From: an uncultured Pseudomonadales bacterium
Lineage (GTDB): Bacteria; Pseudomonadota; Gammaproteobacteria; Pseudomonadales; Azotimanducaceae
Assembly: GCA_937775265.1 (NCBI GenBank)
Contig: CALKBV010000002.1
Coordinates: 244,538 to 308,537 of the forward strand
Length of the DNA stretch: 64,000 bases
Direction of reading: 5' to 3'
A model generated the notes under the pieces. It saw only the letters and a program-made list of their open reading frames with translations. It was not told the DNA's origin and made no database searches. The position numbers and the translations under genes were made by a program. Below are positions 9,628 through 19,547 of this stretch, in pieces (positions within the stretch are counted from its first letter, which is position 1; the number at the start of each line of letters is the position of its first letter).

Positions 9628-9974
9628 ATAGCAAAAGAATTCCCACAACCACAGGTTGTCGCGGCATTCGGGTTTGTCACCACAAACCGTGAACCCTGTA
9701 AATCTTCCTGGTAGTCAATGACTGAGCCAACCAGATACTGGTAGCTCAAAGGGTCAATCAGTAGCGCCACACCCCCTTTACTGACCTGGGTATCATCTTC
9801 TTCGACATCTTCATCGAAAGTAAAACCATACTCGAAACCAGAACAGCCTCCACCCGTGACGAATACTCGCAGCTTAAGATGCTCGTTTTCCTCTTCTTCT
9901 ATGAGCGCCTTTACCTTACCGGCGGCGGCATCTGAAAAGGTCATTGAGATTGGGTCAAATGTTGTTGCTTCCAT
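9624..9974 (-). CDS. erpA: Iron-sulfur cluster insertion protein ErpA
   Basis: An A-type Fe-S carrier (116 aa) that delivers clusters to apoproteins, including those of isoprenoid synthesis. The three conserved cysteines are present: C44 in [11 protein letters not shown], and C108 and C110 in TCGCGNSF. The acidic loop EDVEEDDTQ is typical of ErpA rather than IscA, and the neighbourhood (bactofilin, M23 peptidase, tyrS) is also that of erpA. Confidence 0.93.
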   Translation of the reverse strand: MEATTFDPISMTFSDAAAGKVKALIEEEENEHLKLRVFVTGGGCSGFEYGFTFDEDVEEDDTQVSKGGVALLIDPLSYQYLVGSVIDYQEDLQGSRFVVTNPNAATTCGCGNSFAI

Positions 9975-10042
9975 AATCTATTAGATTGCGCCTTTGCTGT
10001 TAAGTTTCAAGATAAGTTTACTCCAATACTAGTCTACAAGAG

Positions 10043-10498
10043 CTACGCGGTCTGGTTCTTAACCGCTGTTACAAGTGCCGAGACGTCTTCACCGGCTTTC
10101 TCTGCAGCCTTCGCAGGTTTCGACTCTGCCACTTCCTGCTTACCATCTTGCAGATGAACTAGCTGCCCATCAATCCTCGAGCCTTGTACCATTTCAATCA
10201 AATGGTAGTAGACATTACCTTTTACTTCGGCTTTTGCTGCAAGTTCAATGTGCTTGTCCGACCAAATGTCACCGAACACTTCGCCATTTACAATTATTCT
10301 GGGAACTCGAATTTCACCCTGGACGCGACCCTTCTCACTGATCCTAACGACGGCTTTAGATCCGGATTGGGCATAGATATTCCCCTTTACAATCCCGTTC
10401 ACCAACAGTTCGTCACTAAAATGCACGTCACCTACCAGCTCACAGTTGGCTGCAACAAGAGTTGTCCCTGATTCACTTCGTCCTTCTTTCTTAAACAT
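10043..10498 (-). CDS. Bactofilin (polymer-forming cytoskeletal protein)
   Basis: A 151-aa bactofilin: a short N-terminal tail, a central right-handed beta-helix of about residues 12-115 with repeated G-x-[VI]-x-G units (GDVHFSDELLVNGIVKGNI, GRVQGEIRV, GEVFGDIW), and an Ala/Lys/Glu-rich C-terminal tail. Such proteins polymerise without nucleotide on the inner membrane and localise cell-wall enzymes. It stands near an M23 peptidase gene, a recurrent association, and is 12 bases after the coiled-coil protein upstream, probably in one operon. Confidence 0.9.
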   Translation of the reverse strand: MFKKEGRSESGTTLVAANCELVGDVHFSDELLVNGIVKGNIYAQSGSKAVVRISEKGRVQGEIRVPRIIVNGEVFGDIWSDKHIELAAKAEVKGNVYYHLIEMVQGSRIDGQLVHLQDGKQEVAESKPAKAAEKAGEDVSALVTAVKNQTA

Positions 10499-10510
10499 GC
10501 CTACTCTCCT

Positions 10511-11236
10511 TTATAACGACCAGTCGAACGTTTTCTCCAATCGCTGAGCATTTAATCCTGATGTTTGCACCACAACCATAACCTCTCGAGGTACAAAGCC
10601 ATTGGGAAGCTGCTGTTCAACCATGATGTTCTGGAAATAGCGAAACCGAAATGTAATGGCCTCAGCTTCATCACGGCCCGAATCACTGATCTGAATAGTC
10701 TCTTCCTGACCATCATTTTGACCAAGCAAGGATATCCGTACCCCACCTTGCACATAATCATGCTTGTCCACTACTTGGGTAAGTAATAGCGAGTACCTCA
10801 CCCTGCCTGGCACGTTTGAGCTTACATCCAACCGCTCAATCCGAAGCCCCTTGTTCGCGACATTTGGCAGCATGACCCCTTTGTAAAAGCTGATTTCCTC
10901 ATTCTGCGCTGCCAGCAGATTCTGCTGGTTTTCAATCGTATGCCTAACTTCTTCATTAGCTTGGTTATCAATCTCACCTCCCACCGTGAGATCCGCAATT
11001 TCCTGCCTCATTTCGTTAATCAGGCCCCGGGCCTCTCCCAACTCCTTGCTGATCAGGTCCTTTTCCCGGACCACTTGGACTTTCAGTTCGAGACCCTGAT
11101 TATTCCCAAATTCGTAGGTCAACCAGCCAAATATGGCCATCGCGAATATAAAAACTATAAAGATCATAGCCTTATATAAAGGTCGGTAGGGTACTACGAC
11201 CATGTGATGTAGCTTGCTGCCTTTTACTGCTGCCAT
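10511..11236 (-). CDS. Single-pass membrane protein with coiled coil (DUF6776-like)
   Basis: A protein of about 241 aa with a basic N terminus (VVVPYRPLYK), one membrane helix (MIFIVFIFAMAIFGWLTYEFG), a predicted coiled coil rich in Glu/Gln, then a C-terminal beta-rich domain that ends EKTFDWSL. It resembles the uncharacterised proteins encoded beside bactofilin and erpA in pseudomonads. The start at MAAVKGS is preferred over a GTG at 11281; a further ATG lies at 11203. Function unknown; a partner or anchor of the adjacent bactofilin is only an inference. Confidence 0.78.
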   Translation of the reverse strand: MAAVKGSKLHHMVVVPYRPLYKAMIFIVFIFAMAIFGWLTYEFGNNQGLELKVQVVREKDLISKELGEARGLINEMRQEIADLTVGGEIDNQANEEVRHTIENQQNLLAAQNEEISFYKGVMLPNVANKGLRIERLDVSSNVPGRVRYSLLLTQVVDKHDYVQGGVRISLLGQNDGQEETIQISDSGRDEAEAITFRFRYFQNIMVEQQLPNGFVPREVMVVVQTSGLNAQRLEKTFDWSL

Positions 11237-11397
11237 AGCTGCCGCGAGGTAAGTGACAAAATGGGCTAAACATCTTAGCACAATTCGTTAAAGTTCAGCC
11301 CTGATTGCGTTTCATCAATACTTTTCAGTTCCCGTATGCTGTACTTCAATCAACTGTTTTTGCTCACTTTTATGAAACGCCGATTTATAGACTGGTT

Positions 11398-13113
11398 ATG
11401 AAAATGTTCAAACTTTCCATCAAGACGTTCCGTCAACGGCTCGCCTCCATCGATTCAGCGCCTCAATTCGCCATTCTGGGCATCGCTTCAGGGTTTCTGA
11501 CAGGCCTGGTTATTATCGCCTTTCGCCTCGCTATTGAGTGGCCGCTGGACCAATTGCTTGAAGACGGCCCGGAAAGCTTTGAAACCCTGGATCCACTAGC
11601 AGCCTTTTCGCTGCCGGTTGCCGGAGCAATACTCCTGGTGCTTATTTTTAGCGTGCTATCCAAAACAAATCGGCGTGTCGGGGTCGTTCACGTCATTGAA
11701 CGACTTGCTAGGCACCAGGGCCACATGCCACTCAGGAATGCGGTAGCCCAATTCATCGCCGGCGTTGTCGCTCTGGCGTCGGGACAGCCTGGCGGCCGGG
11801 AAGGTCCCGCCATTCATCTGGGTGCAGCAGGTAGCAGCCTGATCGGGCAATACCTTCAGCTGCCTAACAACAGTGTAAGGGTGCTAGTGGGGTGTGGGGC
11901 CGCTGCCGCAATTTCTGCCTCTTTTAATACACCAGTAGCCGGAGTCATATTTTCAATGGAGGTCATCGTCATGGAATACACGATCGCTGGCTTCATACCA
12001 GTGATCCTGGCTTCAGTCGTCGCCGCAGTAATGACGCAAATTGTATTCGGGTCGCTGACTGCATTTGATGTGCCGACAGTAGCAATGTCTTCCTTCATAG
12101 ATATCCCTATCCTGGTAATGGAAGGGGCATTTATCGGTGTCATCGCCGCCGCTTATGTTCGATGCATGCTCCTGTTCTACAAGATATCACCGGATTCCAT
12201 GTGGCAACGTATTATGATCGCCGGGTTACTTACCGGAACCGCTGCACTGATCCTTCCCGAGGTTCTGGGTATCGGTTACGACACGGTCAACCTGGCGCTT
12301 ATAGGAGAACTCTCACTGGCATTACTGCTGACCGCGTTCACTCTGAAGCTTGTGCTTTCCTCTGCAATTATTGCCCTTGGAGTGCCCGTAGGGTTTATTG
12401 GTCCAACACTGTTTATAGGTGCGATGGCCGGCGGTATGTTCGCCTTTTTTGCCCGATTCATTGATGCCGGCCTGTCTGAGGATGCACTGTATGTAATGCT
12501 CGGCATGGGTGCCATGATGGGAGCAGTGCTTCAAGCGCCGCTAGCGGCATTGATGGCAGTTCTCGAACTCACTAATAGTCCAGGCATTATCCTGCCTGCC
12601 ATGCTTGTCATCATTATCGCGAACATGACTGCCAGCCAGGTCTTCGGGGTTCGCTCACTGTTCGTCCTGCAAATGGAAATACTCGGAATTGAATTTCGAC
12701 AGAACCCACTATCGATGACGCTAAACAGAGCATCGGTTGCGAGCATTATGACCAAAAGCTTCAAACGAGTAGCGCCTGTGATTGAACTGGAAGCTGCCCG
12801 CTTGCTGGTTGCACAGAAACCTTACTGGCTGCTGGTCAATGGAGAAGAAAGACCGGCTTTTATCTTGAGGACTGAAGACCTCGCCCAGTATCTTTCCTCC
12901 GAATCCGTGGAACAGATTGACCTGACAGCCATTCCGGCGACTCGAAAAGATGTCACTGGCATTCTCCTCCAGGCAACGCTAAGTGAAGCACTAGATTCAT
13001 TGAATCAATCCGGCGTGCAGGCACTCTTTGTCAACCGCATCAGCGCGCCCCTGCTGGATTCTCCAGTCGGCATCTTGACCCGAGAAGACATAGAAAGCTT
13101 CTATCAATCGTAA
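11398..13113 (+). CDS. CLC-family chloride channel/H+-Cl- antiporter with C-terminal CBS region
   Basis: A membrane protein of about 571 aa. It has the CLC signature GGREGPAIHLG (gating glutamate in GREGP, about residues 133-137) and the second motif GVPVGFIGPTLFIG, with some ten hydrophobic helices. The C-terminal 130 residues form a soluble CBS-like region (ASIMTKSF, PVGILTREDIESF). The start is set at the ATG at 11398, just before the amphipathic leader; an in-frame upstream reading to 11305 lacks family similarity. Whether it is a channel or an exchanger cannot be told from sequence alone. It stands alone between divergent and co-directed genes. Confidence 0.88.
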   Translation: MKMFKLSIKTFRQRLASIDSAPQFAILGIASGFLTGLVIIAFRLAIEWPLDQLLEDGPESFETLDPLAAFSLPVAGAILLVLIFSVLSKTNRRVGVVHVIERLARHQGHMPLRNAVAQFIAGVVALASGQPGGREGPAIHLGAAGSSLIGQYLQLPNNSVRVLVGCGAAAAISASFNTPVAGVIFSMEVIVMEYTIAGFIPVILASVVAAVMTQIVFGSLTAFDVPTVAMSSFIDIPILVMEGAFIGVIAAAYVRCMLLFYKISPDSMWQRIMIAGLLTGTAALILPEVLGIGYDTVNLALIGELSLALLLTAFTLKLVLSSAIIALGVPVGFIGPTLFIGAMAGGMFAFFARFIDAGLSEDALYVMLGMGAMMGAVLQAPLAALMAVLELTNSPGIILPAMLVIIIANMTASQVFGVRSLFVLQMEILGIEFRQNPLSMTLNRASVASIMTKSFKRVAPVIELEAARLLVAQKPYWLLVNGEERPAFILRTEDLAQYLSSESVEQIDLTAIPATRKDVTGILLQATLSEALDSLNQSGVQALFVNRISAPLLDSPVGILTREDIESFYQS

Positions 13114-13188
13114 GGTAGCTTCGGTATTTCATTTGAATCAACTCACAAGTAATGCTTGAATGCCGGCGGCAGAACCCAGGAGCAAGTC

Positions 13189-14475
13189 ATGACAAGATCG
13201 CAGCGTTTCTTTGAGGACGCCAAAAAATACATTCCCGGCGGAGTCAATTCTCCCGTTCGGGCTTTTGCCCGGGTAGGCGGGCAACCAGTCTTTTTCAAAA
13301 GTGGCAGCGGTGCATACCTTACTGACGAAGACGGCAAAAAATACATTGACTACATAGGCTCCTGGGGGCCGATGATCGTTGGGCATGCCCACCCCCGGGT
13401 CGTCGAATCAGTCCAGGAAGCAATGGGCCATGGACTCAGCTTTGGTGCGCCCACTGAAATAGAAACCAAGGTCGCCAAGAAACTCACTTCGCTGGTCCCT
13501 TCCATGGACCTGGTTCGAATGGTGAATTCGGGCACCGAGGCAACCATGTCAGCCATCAGAGTTGCCCGCGGATATACCGGCAGAGACACCATCATCAAAT
13601 TCGAAGGCTGCTACCACGGTCATTCAGATGCCTTACTGGTCAAAGCCGGATCAGGCGCGCTGACTCTGGGCGAGCCAGACTCACTCGGCGTTCCGGAAAG
13701 TTTTGCACGTCACACTCTCACTCTCGAATTTAATGACCTTGAACAGATCAAAAAGGTCTTCCGGGAAAAAGGAAACGAAATCGCCGCCGTAATTGTTGAG
13801 CCTATCGCTGGAAACATGGGCTGTGTACCGCCGGTATCAGGCTTCCTTCAGGGGCTTCGAGACGCATGCGACAGTCACGGCTCGCTACTGATTTTTGATG
13901 AAGTCATGACGGGCTTCCGGGTGGCAAAGGGCGGCGCGCAATCTGTTTACAACATCGACCCAGATCTCACTACGCTTGGAAAGGTCATCGGCGGGGGTAT
14001 GCCCGTAGGGGCATTTGGCGGCAAGCGTGAAGTAATGGAAGTCGTCGCGCCTCTTGGCGGCGTATATCAGGCGGGAACCCTGTCCGGCAATCCGATCGCG
14101 ATGCAGGCAGGTTTAACAACTCTGGAACTCATTGACGAACCTGGGTTCTATGAGCGCCTGGAGCAGCAATCCGGCAAACTCATCGACGGTCTTCAGTTGC
14201 TTGCCGATGCAGCTGGAATCCCTTTTACGACCAATCGGGTCGGCAGCATGTTTGGTTTCTTCTTCACTAACGCGACGCCTGTGACGGGTTTTTCCCAGGT
14301 CATGAACGCTGACAGCAAAATGTTTAATGCCTTTTTCCACGCGATGTTGCGCCAGGGAGTGAATCTTGCGCCATCTCCCTTTGAATCTGGGTTTATTTCA
14401 GCGGCCCACGGCGACAAGGAAATCAAAGACACGCTAGACGCCGCACAAAATGCTTTTAAGGAACTAAATATATGA
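13189..14475 (+). CDS. hemL: Glutamate-1-semialdehyde 2,1-aminomutase
   Basis: HemL (428 aa), the PLP enzyme converting glutamate-1-semialdehyde to 5-aminolevulinate in C5 haem synthesis. The start [11 protein letters not shown] has AGGAG six bases upstream. The PLP lysine is K265 in [27 protein letters not shown] (236-244) supplies the cofactor aspartate. Its TGA overlaps the ATG of the next gene (ATGA, 14472-14475), so the two are coupled. Confidence 0.97.
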   Translation: MTRSQRFFEDAKKYIPGGVNSPVRAFARVGGQPVFFKSGSGAYLTDEDGKKYIDYIGSWGPMIVGHAHPRVVESVQEAMGHGLSFGAPTEIETKVAKKLTSLVPSMDLVRMVNSGTEATMSAIRVARGYTGRDTIIKFEGCYHGHSDALLVKAGSGALTLGEPDSLGVPESFARHTLTLEFNDLEQIKKVFREKGNEIAAVIVEPIAGNMGCVPPVSGFLQGLRDACDSHGSLLIFDEVMTGFRVAKGGAQSVYNIDPDLTTLGKVIGGGMPVGAFGGKREVMEVVAPLGGVYQAGTLSGNPIAMQAGLTTLELIDEPGFYERLEQQSGKLIDGLQLLADAAGIPFTTNRVGSMFGFFFTNATPVTGFSQVMNADSKMFNAFFHAMLRQGVNLAPSPFESGFISAAHGDKEIKDTLDAAQNAFKELNI

Positions 14476-15464
14476 ATCAGTACGACGTCTATGGAATCGG
14501 CAACGCTCTCGTTGACACAGAGTATGAGGTGGATGACACCTTTCTAGATCATGCGAAACTGCCTAAAGGCATCATGACCCTAATAGAAGAAGAAGACCGG
14601 AAAAGAATAACTCGACTGCTCGAACAGGAGTATACGCAGGGCGCCGTCAAACAGTCCGGTGGCGGATCAGCTGCAAACACCATGGTCATCATTTCCCAGC
14701 TTGGCAGCCAGGCATTCTACAGCTGCAAAGTCGCTGCCGATTCCACTGGGGATTTTTTTGTCAAAGATCTCAGCGATGCAGGGGTTGATACCAACCTGAG
14801 CGATGACCGTGAACAGGGCGCCACTGGCCAGTGCATCGCGATGATCACCCCCGACGCAGAACGAACAATGACCACCTGCCTTGGCATTACAAACTTCCTT
14901 TCCCCAAGGGAGTTGAACCCACAGGCTCTCAAAAACTCCTCTTACCTGTATATCGAAGGTTACCTCGTCAGTTCCTCAACAGGGTTTCAGGCGGCCCTTG
15001 AAGCCCAGGACATAGCGCTCACCTCAGGCGTCCCAGTTTCCCTAACCCTTTCAGACCCTGCGATGGTTGAAAACTTCAAATCTAACTACGACCAACTGTT
15101 AAACAAGGGCGTTGACCTTCTTTTTTGCAATCATGACGAAGCCCGTTTATTGACCGGAGCGGATTCCGTCGAAGACTGCGTTACAGCGCTAAAAGAAACC
15201 TGCAAGACCTTTATCATCACCTGCGGGAAGGATGGCTCGGTGGCGTTTGATGGCCAGGATCTAACGACAGGAACAGGTGTCCCGGCCAAGGCTGTTGATA
15301 CAACAGGAGCGGGTGATATTTTCGCCGGCGCCTTTCTGCATTGTCTGTGTCAAGGGCTTGGGTTTAGTGAAGCTAACCAACTGGCGAACAAATTTGCCTC
15401 TAAACTGGTTACACGCTTCGGTGCACGACTTACGCAGGAAGAGGTCGAGGCCCTATTAAAATAA
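14472..15464 (+). CDS. PfkB-family carbohydrate/nucleoside kinase
   Basis: A ribokinase-like kinase (330 aa) with the N-terminal GG motif ([18 protein letters not shown], 61-78) and the catalytic anion-hole motif [13 protein letters not shown] (276-288), where the Asp of GAGD is the base. The N terminus [17 protein letters not shown] is most like bacterial adenosine-kinase-type PfkB proteins. The substrate cannot be assigned. It is translationally coupled to hemL and overlaps the end of polB on the other strand by nine bases. Confidence 0.88.
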   Translation: MNQYDVYGIGNALVDTEYEVDDTFLDHAKLPKGIMTLIEEEDRKRITRLLEQEYTQGAVKQSGGGSAANTMVIISQLGSQAFYSCKVAADSTGDFFVKDLSDAGVDTNLSDDREQGATGQCIAMITPDAERTMTTCLGITNFLSPRELNPQALKNSSYLYIEGYLVSSSTGFQAALEAQDIALTSGVPVSLTLSDPAMVENFKSNYDQLLNKGVDLLFCNHDEARLLTGADSVEDCVTALKETCKTFIITCGKDGSVAFDGQDLTTGTGVPAKAVDTTGAGDIFAGAFLHCLCQGLGFSEANQLANKFASKLVTRFGARLTQEEVEALLK

Positions 15465-17816
15465 GCCTATCTGCTTATCCATAAGCAGGGCCAAAGAGCT
15501 TCCCTCAAGACTAAGAATCGCATCGGCGATAGGGGCTAGTTGTCGGTCCATATAGAAATGATAGTCGATCGCTGAATTAACATAGGGCAAAGGTTCAGGA
15601 CCATTCAAAGTCATCTGGTATTCAATCCACCCGCCATGCTCATAGGTCGGCTTTAAACCCCGTTTGAGTCGCTCGGTATCTGCAAGCCTCGCGGCCCTGA
15701 CATGCGGCGGAACGTTCTTTGTGTAATCGTTGAGCTTTCGCCGAAGCCTCCTTCGAAGTGAGAGCTTCTCGTCCAACTCACCTTCCAAGAGTCGTTCAGC
15801 GGTCTCCCTGATGTAAGTCAAATGGGGTTCATCCGCAAATACTCGACGATATAACTCTATTTGGAACTCCCGCGCCAGCGGTGACCAATCACTTCGAACA
15901 CTTTCCAGTCCCTTAAAGATTAGCTGTGATTTTCCACCGCTGTCCCTCACCAACCCCGCATACCGTTTCTTGCTTCCTTTTTCGGAACCCCTGATTGTTG
16001 GCATAAAAAACTTTTCAAAATGAGTCTCGAACTCGACCTCCAGATAACAGGGAATGTCATACCGGTTCTTGAGTTCGCTGGTCCACCAATCGTTGAGATA
16101 TTCTGCAAGCCGTGAACCTGCGGTTTTCACCTCACCTTCGACCTGATCCAGTAAAACGAACACTGAATCAGTATCACCATAGATAACCGGGTAACCCTGA
16201 TCCTCAATCAAATCCCTCGTTTTCTGGAGGATTTCGTGTCCGCGCATAGTAATAGAACTCGCTAACCTTGAATCAAAGAACCGACAACCCGGTGTACCTA
16301 AAACGCCATAGAACGAGTTCATGATGATCTTAATCGCTTGGGAACCTGCGGCATCGCTGTCCTTTTTTGCCTCGTCACGAGCCTGCCACAGCTCTTTAAT
16401 AATGCCTGGAAGAATGTGATGGTCCTTCGAAAAGCTCGCCTCAAGAAACCCGGGGATGCGATCTCCACCTGCCTTAATCATGGCAAGCGGGTCGACATGA
16501 AATGTTCGAATGATACTGGGATACAGGCTCTTGAAGTCGAGCACGATGACGTCCCGATACAAACCGGGCAAAGAATCAAGCACATAACCGCCAGGGCTAT
16601 GCACGATGGTTTCCTGATCGACTACAGGCGCGACAAACCCCGCTCGGTGCAGTTTAGGCAGGTAAAGAAAATCAAAGGCGGCCACCGACCCGCCCTGTCG
16701 GTCCATTCCCAATCCAGTCAGGCACGACCGCCTTATCGCGAAATCGATAAGTCGCGTGTGCTTGAAAATATCCAAAACAAGCGTGCAGTCTTCAAGGTTA
16801 TATCTGGCAAGGCTCTCCTGGTCAGTGCGATGCATGTCTTCAATTTCAACAGCGCGCGAATCGACATCGTGTACTAGTTTTCCCCTTCCGAGCAGTTCCC
16901 GTGAAACATTCTCAAGAGAGAAGCTTTCGAAACTGTAAGTCGCGGTTCGAAGGAGTTCTATCCCGTCCAGGACCACTCTGCCAGGAACCACAGCGTAAAC
17001 TCGCTGTTGGCCTCGATCCAGAAAACGCCAGCTGACCGGAGACCTGCCACGACCAATATCGAATTCCAAACCCAGGGTATCTGCCCGATCCTGGAGAAAT
17101 TTAAGGTCAAAGGCAACGATGCTCCAGCCAATAATGACGTCGGGATCCAACTCTGCAAACCAAGCCATAAACCTTCGAAGTAAGGTGGCCTCGTCATCAA
17201 TGAATTCGAGATAAGGAAGCAACGATGGTCGCGTCCTGCCCAGCATGAAAACTTTTCTAACGGCGTCACTATCAATCGCAATACTAAGAATGTTGCCATT
17301 AGAGATTGACGTTTCAATATCCAGGGAAACTACCGACAGCCTGGGCTCATACGAAGCCTTCCGAATCTTTGGGTTTTCAGCCGTCAGGTAACCTTCTCCA
17401 AAATTGAAATCTCCTGAGACTTCCACTGTCCCCTGCACGAAGCGCTCCATCAGATATCTATCCGTAGGCCGGATATCTGCTTCATACGTGGGAATATGGT
17501 GATTTTGTAACAGCGCTCTTGCCAGCCCCAGATCACGCTGATTTCTGAAATAGCAGGCAATTGCAGGCTCATCTGTCTCGCTGAAACAGCGAAGCTCTAA
17601 CGCTGAGCTTCGCCACTTGAGTTGGGCCGCCAGAACCGGTTCAGCTCTGGGAATACTGGACGCAGGGATAAAGAACACCGATTCCTGGCCAGGAAACTCA
17701 ATTCTTACGGGACCCTCGTTAGTTGCTAACCAATAAACAAGCGATTGCCCACTAACAGAGTCGCGCCATTGCCTGGTAAGAATCAACCCCTGGAGTGTTG
17801 TGCTCTCACTTTTCAA
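15456..17816 (-). CDS. polB: DNA polymerase II (family B)
   Basis: DNA polymerase II (786 aa; E. coli 783), a proofreading polymerase for replication restart and translesion synthesis. The 3'-5' exonuclease starts at SLDIETSI, with IIGWSIVAFDLKFLQ as Exo II. Polymerase motif A is VLDFKSLYPSIIRTF, motif B IKIIMNSFYGVLG, and motif C YGDTDSVFV. It overlaps the end of hmuV by 11 bases, so it is the last gene of the sfsA-hmuU-hmuV-polB run. No LexA site is expected or seen inside that run. Confidence 0.97.
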   Translation of the reverse strand: MKSESTTLQGLILTRQWRDSVSGQSLVYWLATNEGPVRIEFPGQESVFFIPASSIPRAEPVLAAQLKWRSSALELRCFSETDEPAIACYFRNQRDLGLARALLQNHHIPTYEADIRPTDRYLMERFVQGTVEVSGDFNFGEGYLTAENPKIRKASYEPRLSVVSLDIETSISNGNILSIAIDSDAVRKVFMLGRTRPSLLPYLEFIDDEATLLRRFMAWFAELDPDVIIGWSIVAFDLKFLQDRADTLGLEFDIGRGRSPVSWRFLDRGQQRVYAVVPGRVVLDGIELLRTATYSFESFSLENVSRELLGRGKLVHDVDSRAVEIEDMHRTDQESLARYNLEDCTLVLDIFKHTRLIDFAIRRSCLTGLGMDRQGGSVAAFDFLYLPKLHRAGFVAPVVDQETIVHSPGGYVLDSLPGLYRDVIVLDFKSLYPSIIRTFHVDPLAMIKAGGDRIPGFLEASFSKDHHILPGIIKELWQARDEAKKDSDAAGSQAIKIIMNSFYGVLGTPGCRFFDSRLASSITMRGHEILQKTRDLIEDQGYPVIYGDTDSVFVLLDQVEGEVKTAGSRLAEYLNDWWTSELKNRYDIPCYLEVEFETHFEKFFMPTIRGSEKGSKKRYAGLVRDSGGKSQLIFKGLESVRSDWSPLAREFQIELYRRVFADEPHLTYIRETAERLLEGELDEKLSLRRRLRRKLNDYTKNVPPHVRAARLADTERLKRGLKPTYEHGGWIEYQMTLNGPEPLPYVNSAIDYHFYMDRQLAPIADAILSLEGSSLALLMDKQIGLF

Positions 17817-18570
17817 GTTCTGCTCGAAAGTAGCGTTCGCTACCCCCGCCTAGCTGGTTGATGACAGTATCAAAAGTGCGCTCAAGGTTATCAACCTTAA
17901 GTGCTTCTTCAGCGGACCCTTTTGCAACCACGTTGCCATGCGACATGAGTACGATTTCATCCGCCAGTTCAGCAGCAAGATTAATATCATGCATCACAAC
18001 CAGCTGACCCAGTCCCTGCAATGACAATTTCTTTAAGGTTGAGGCAATCTTTGACTGGTATCGCAGGTCAAGAGCCGTCATGGGCTCGTCGAGCAGAAGA
18101 AAAGCCTCAGAACCGCGACCCCACACCTGCGCAAATACACGGCAAAGCTGAACCAGCTGCTGCTCACCCCCAGACATGGTGAGGTAAGATTGATCTGCCG
18201 CCACACCAAACATGCTGAGCAGTTCCTGTGTCACTTCATCGAAGCCCTCGCTCACGCCAAATGGCATCCTCCCCATTGCGATGACTTCTCGGGCAGTAAA
18301 CGGAAATTCCAGCGAGCTCCTTTGCGTCAAAACACCAAGCATCCTGGCCCGAGCCTTTAGAGATATCTTTTCCGGATCACAACCGGCAATCATAACTTCT
18401 CCACCCGTAGCCTTCAGGTAGCCACTCAAAATCTTCATGAGGGTTGATTTACCAGCCCCATTCGGGCCCAGCAGCACTGTGGTCTTGCCCCCCTGGATCT
18501 CAAGGTCTATGTCACGAAGGATAGTCAGGTCTTTTATTGCAAACGAGATATTGCGTGCAGAGAGGTTCAT
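17806..18570 (-). CDS. hmuV: Haem/iron-type ABC transporter ATPase
   Basis: ABC ATPase (254 aa) of the FecCD/HmuV type. Walker A GPNGAGKST (35-43), a Q-loop LGVLTQRSSLEF, the signature MSGGEQQLVQL, and Walker B FLLLDEPMTALDL are all present. It overlaps the permease gene by four bases (ATGA). Similarity is to haemin importers, but cobalamin or siderophore uptake is possible because no binding protein or receptor is encoded nearby. Confidence 0.88.
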   Translation of the reverse strand: MNLSARNISFAIKDLTILRDIDLEIQGGKTTVLLGPNGAGKSTLMKILSGYLKATGGEVMIAGCDPEKISLKARARMLGVLTQRSSLEFPFTAREVIAMGRMPFGVSEGFDEVTQELLSMFGVAADQSYLTMSGGEQQLVQLCRVFAQVWGRGSEAFLLLDEPMTALDLRYQSKIASTLKKLSLQGLGQLVVMHDINLAAELADEIVLMSHGNVVAKGSAEEALKVDNLERTFDTVINQLGGGSERYFRAELEK

Positions 18571-19547
18571 AGCACTAACCTTCCCTTTTGCTCAACCATA
18601 ATCAGATATATAAAGAATGGGCCTCCAACCAGCGCCGTCAAAATACCCACGGGGAGTTCAGTTGGCGCAAGAATAGTTCTGCTTATCACATCAGCCACCA
18701 GCAGTAGCATCCCTCCCAACAGAGCAGAGGCAGGAACCACCGTCCTGTGATTGGAGCCGAGCGTCATTCTAACCAGATGTGGTACGACCAAACCGAGAAA
18801 CGCGATGACGCCAGTTAGCGCAACTCCAATACCTACCGCGACTGCACACAAAGATACTATCCTGACTCTGAGCTTTTGATGGGATACACCAAGATGCTCC
18901 GCCTCCTCGTCGCCCAGGGTGATCACATTCAGGTTTCTAGATTCGAGAAAGATCAGCAACACTACGACTGGAATGGCAAGCGCCAGAAGCACCGAGACCC
19001 AGGTCGCTCCGTTCAAGCTACCCAACGCCCAGAACGAAATAGAGCGAAGCTGCATGTCCGTCGAGAGGTACGACAGCATTCCCACGCCAGACAGTGCTAT
19101 CGCATTGATCGCGATGCCAGCCAACAAAATCGTTGATAGCCCACCACCACGGCCGCCCACAACGAGGACTATCCAGGTGGTAAGAAGCCCGCCTACAAAA
19201 GCGCTACCGGTCATGCCTATCAGAGACAATCCCTGGCTACCGTCTAGCACAACATAGATAGCAGCAAACAACGCCGCACCCGCAGACACCCCGATTAGCG
19301 CGGGATCAGCCAGCGGATTACGAAACATTCCTTGAATTGCCGCGCCAGATGCCGACACACCCGCACCCACAAGTAGCGCCAGGAGCGTCCTAGGCAGTCG
19401 AATATCAAGCACAATCGTGCTCAGCCCTGGGTCGTCATTATGGCTAAGCAAACGAAACAGATCTTTGAGACTAACATCTGCGCTGCCGAACAGCAGAGAT
19501 GCAACGGCAAGAACACAGACCACCAGCGCAAGAGCTGCTATCTTCAT
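18567..19547 (-). CDS. hmuU: Haem/iron-type ABC transporter permease (FecCD family)
   Basis: An integral membrane permease (about 326 aa, 9-10 helices) of the BtuC/FecC/HmuU family. It shows DIRLPRTLLALLVGAGVSASGAAIQGMFRNPLADP, the conserved early segment, and later GVALTGVIAFLGLVVPHLVR and ELPVGILTALVGGPFFI. The start at 19547 overlaps the sfsA stop as ATGA; a longer reading from 19571 is possible. No periplasmic binding protein (HmuT) gene is present in this operon. Confidence 0.88.
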   Translation of the reverse strand: MKIAALALVVCVLAVASLLFGSADVSLKDLFRLLSHNDDPGLSTIVLDIRLPRTLLALLVGAGVSASGAAIQGMFRNPLADPALIGVSAGAALFAAIYVVLDGSQGLSLIGMTGSAFVGGLLTTWIVLVVGGRGGGLSTILLAGIAINAIALSGVGMLSYLSTDMQLRSISFWALGSLNGATWVSVLLALAIPVVVLLIFLESRNLNVITLGDEEAEHLGVSHQKLRVRIVSLCAVAVGIGVALTGVIAFLGLVVPHLVRMTLGSNHRTVVPASALLGGMLLLVADVISRTILAPTELPVGILTALVGGPFFIYLIMVEQKGRLVL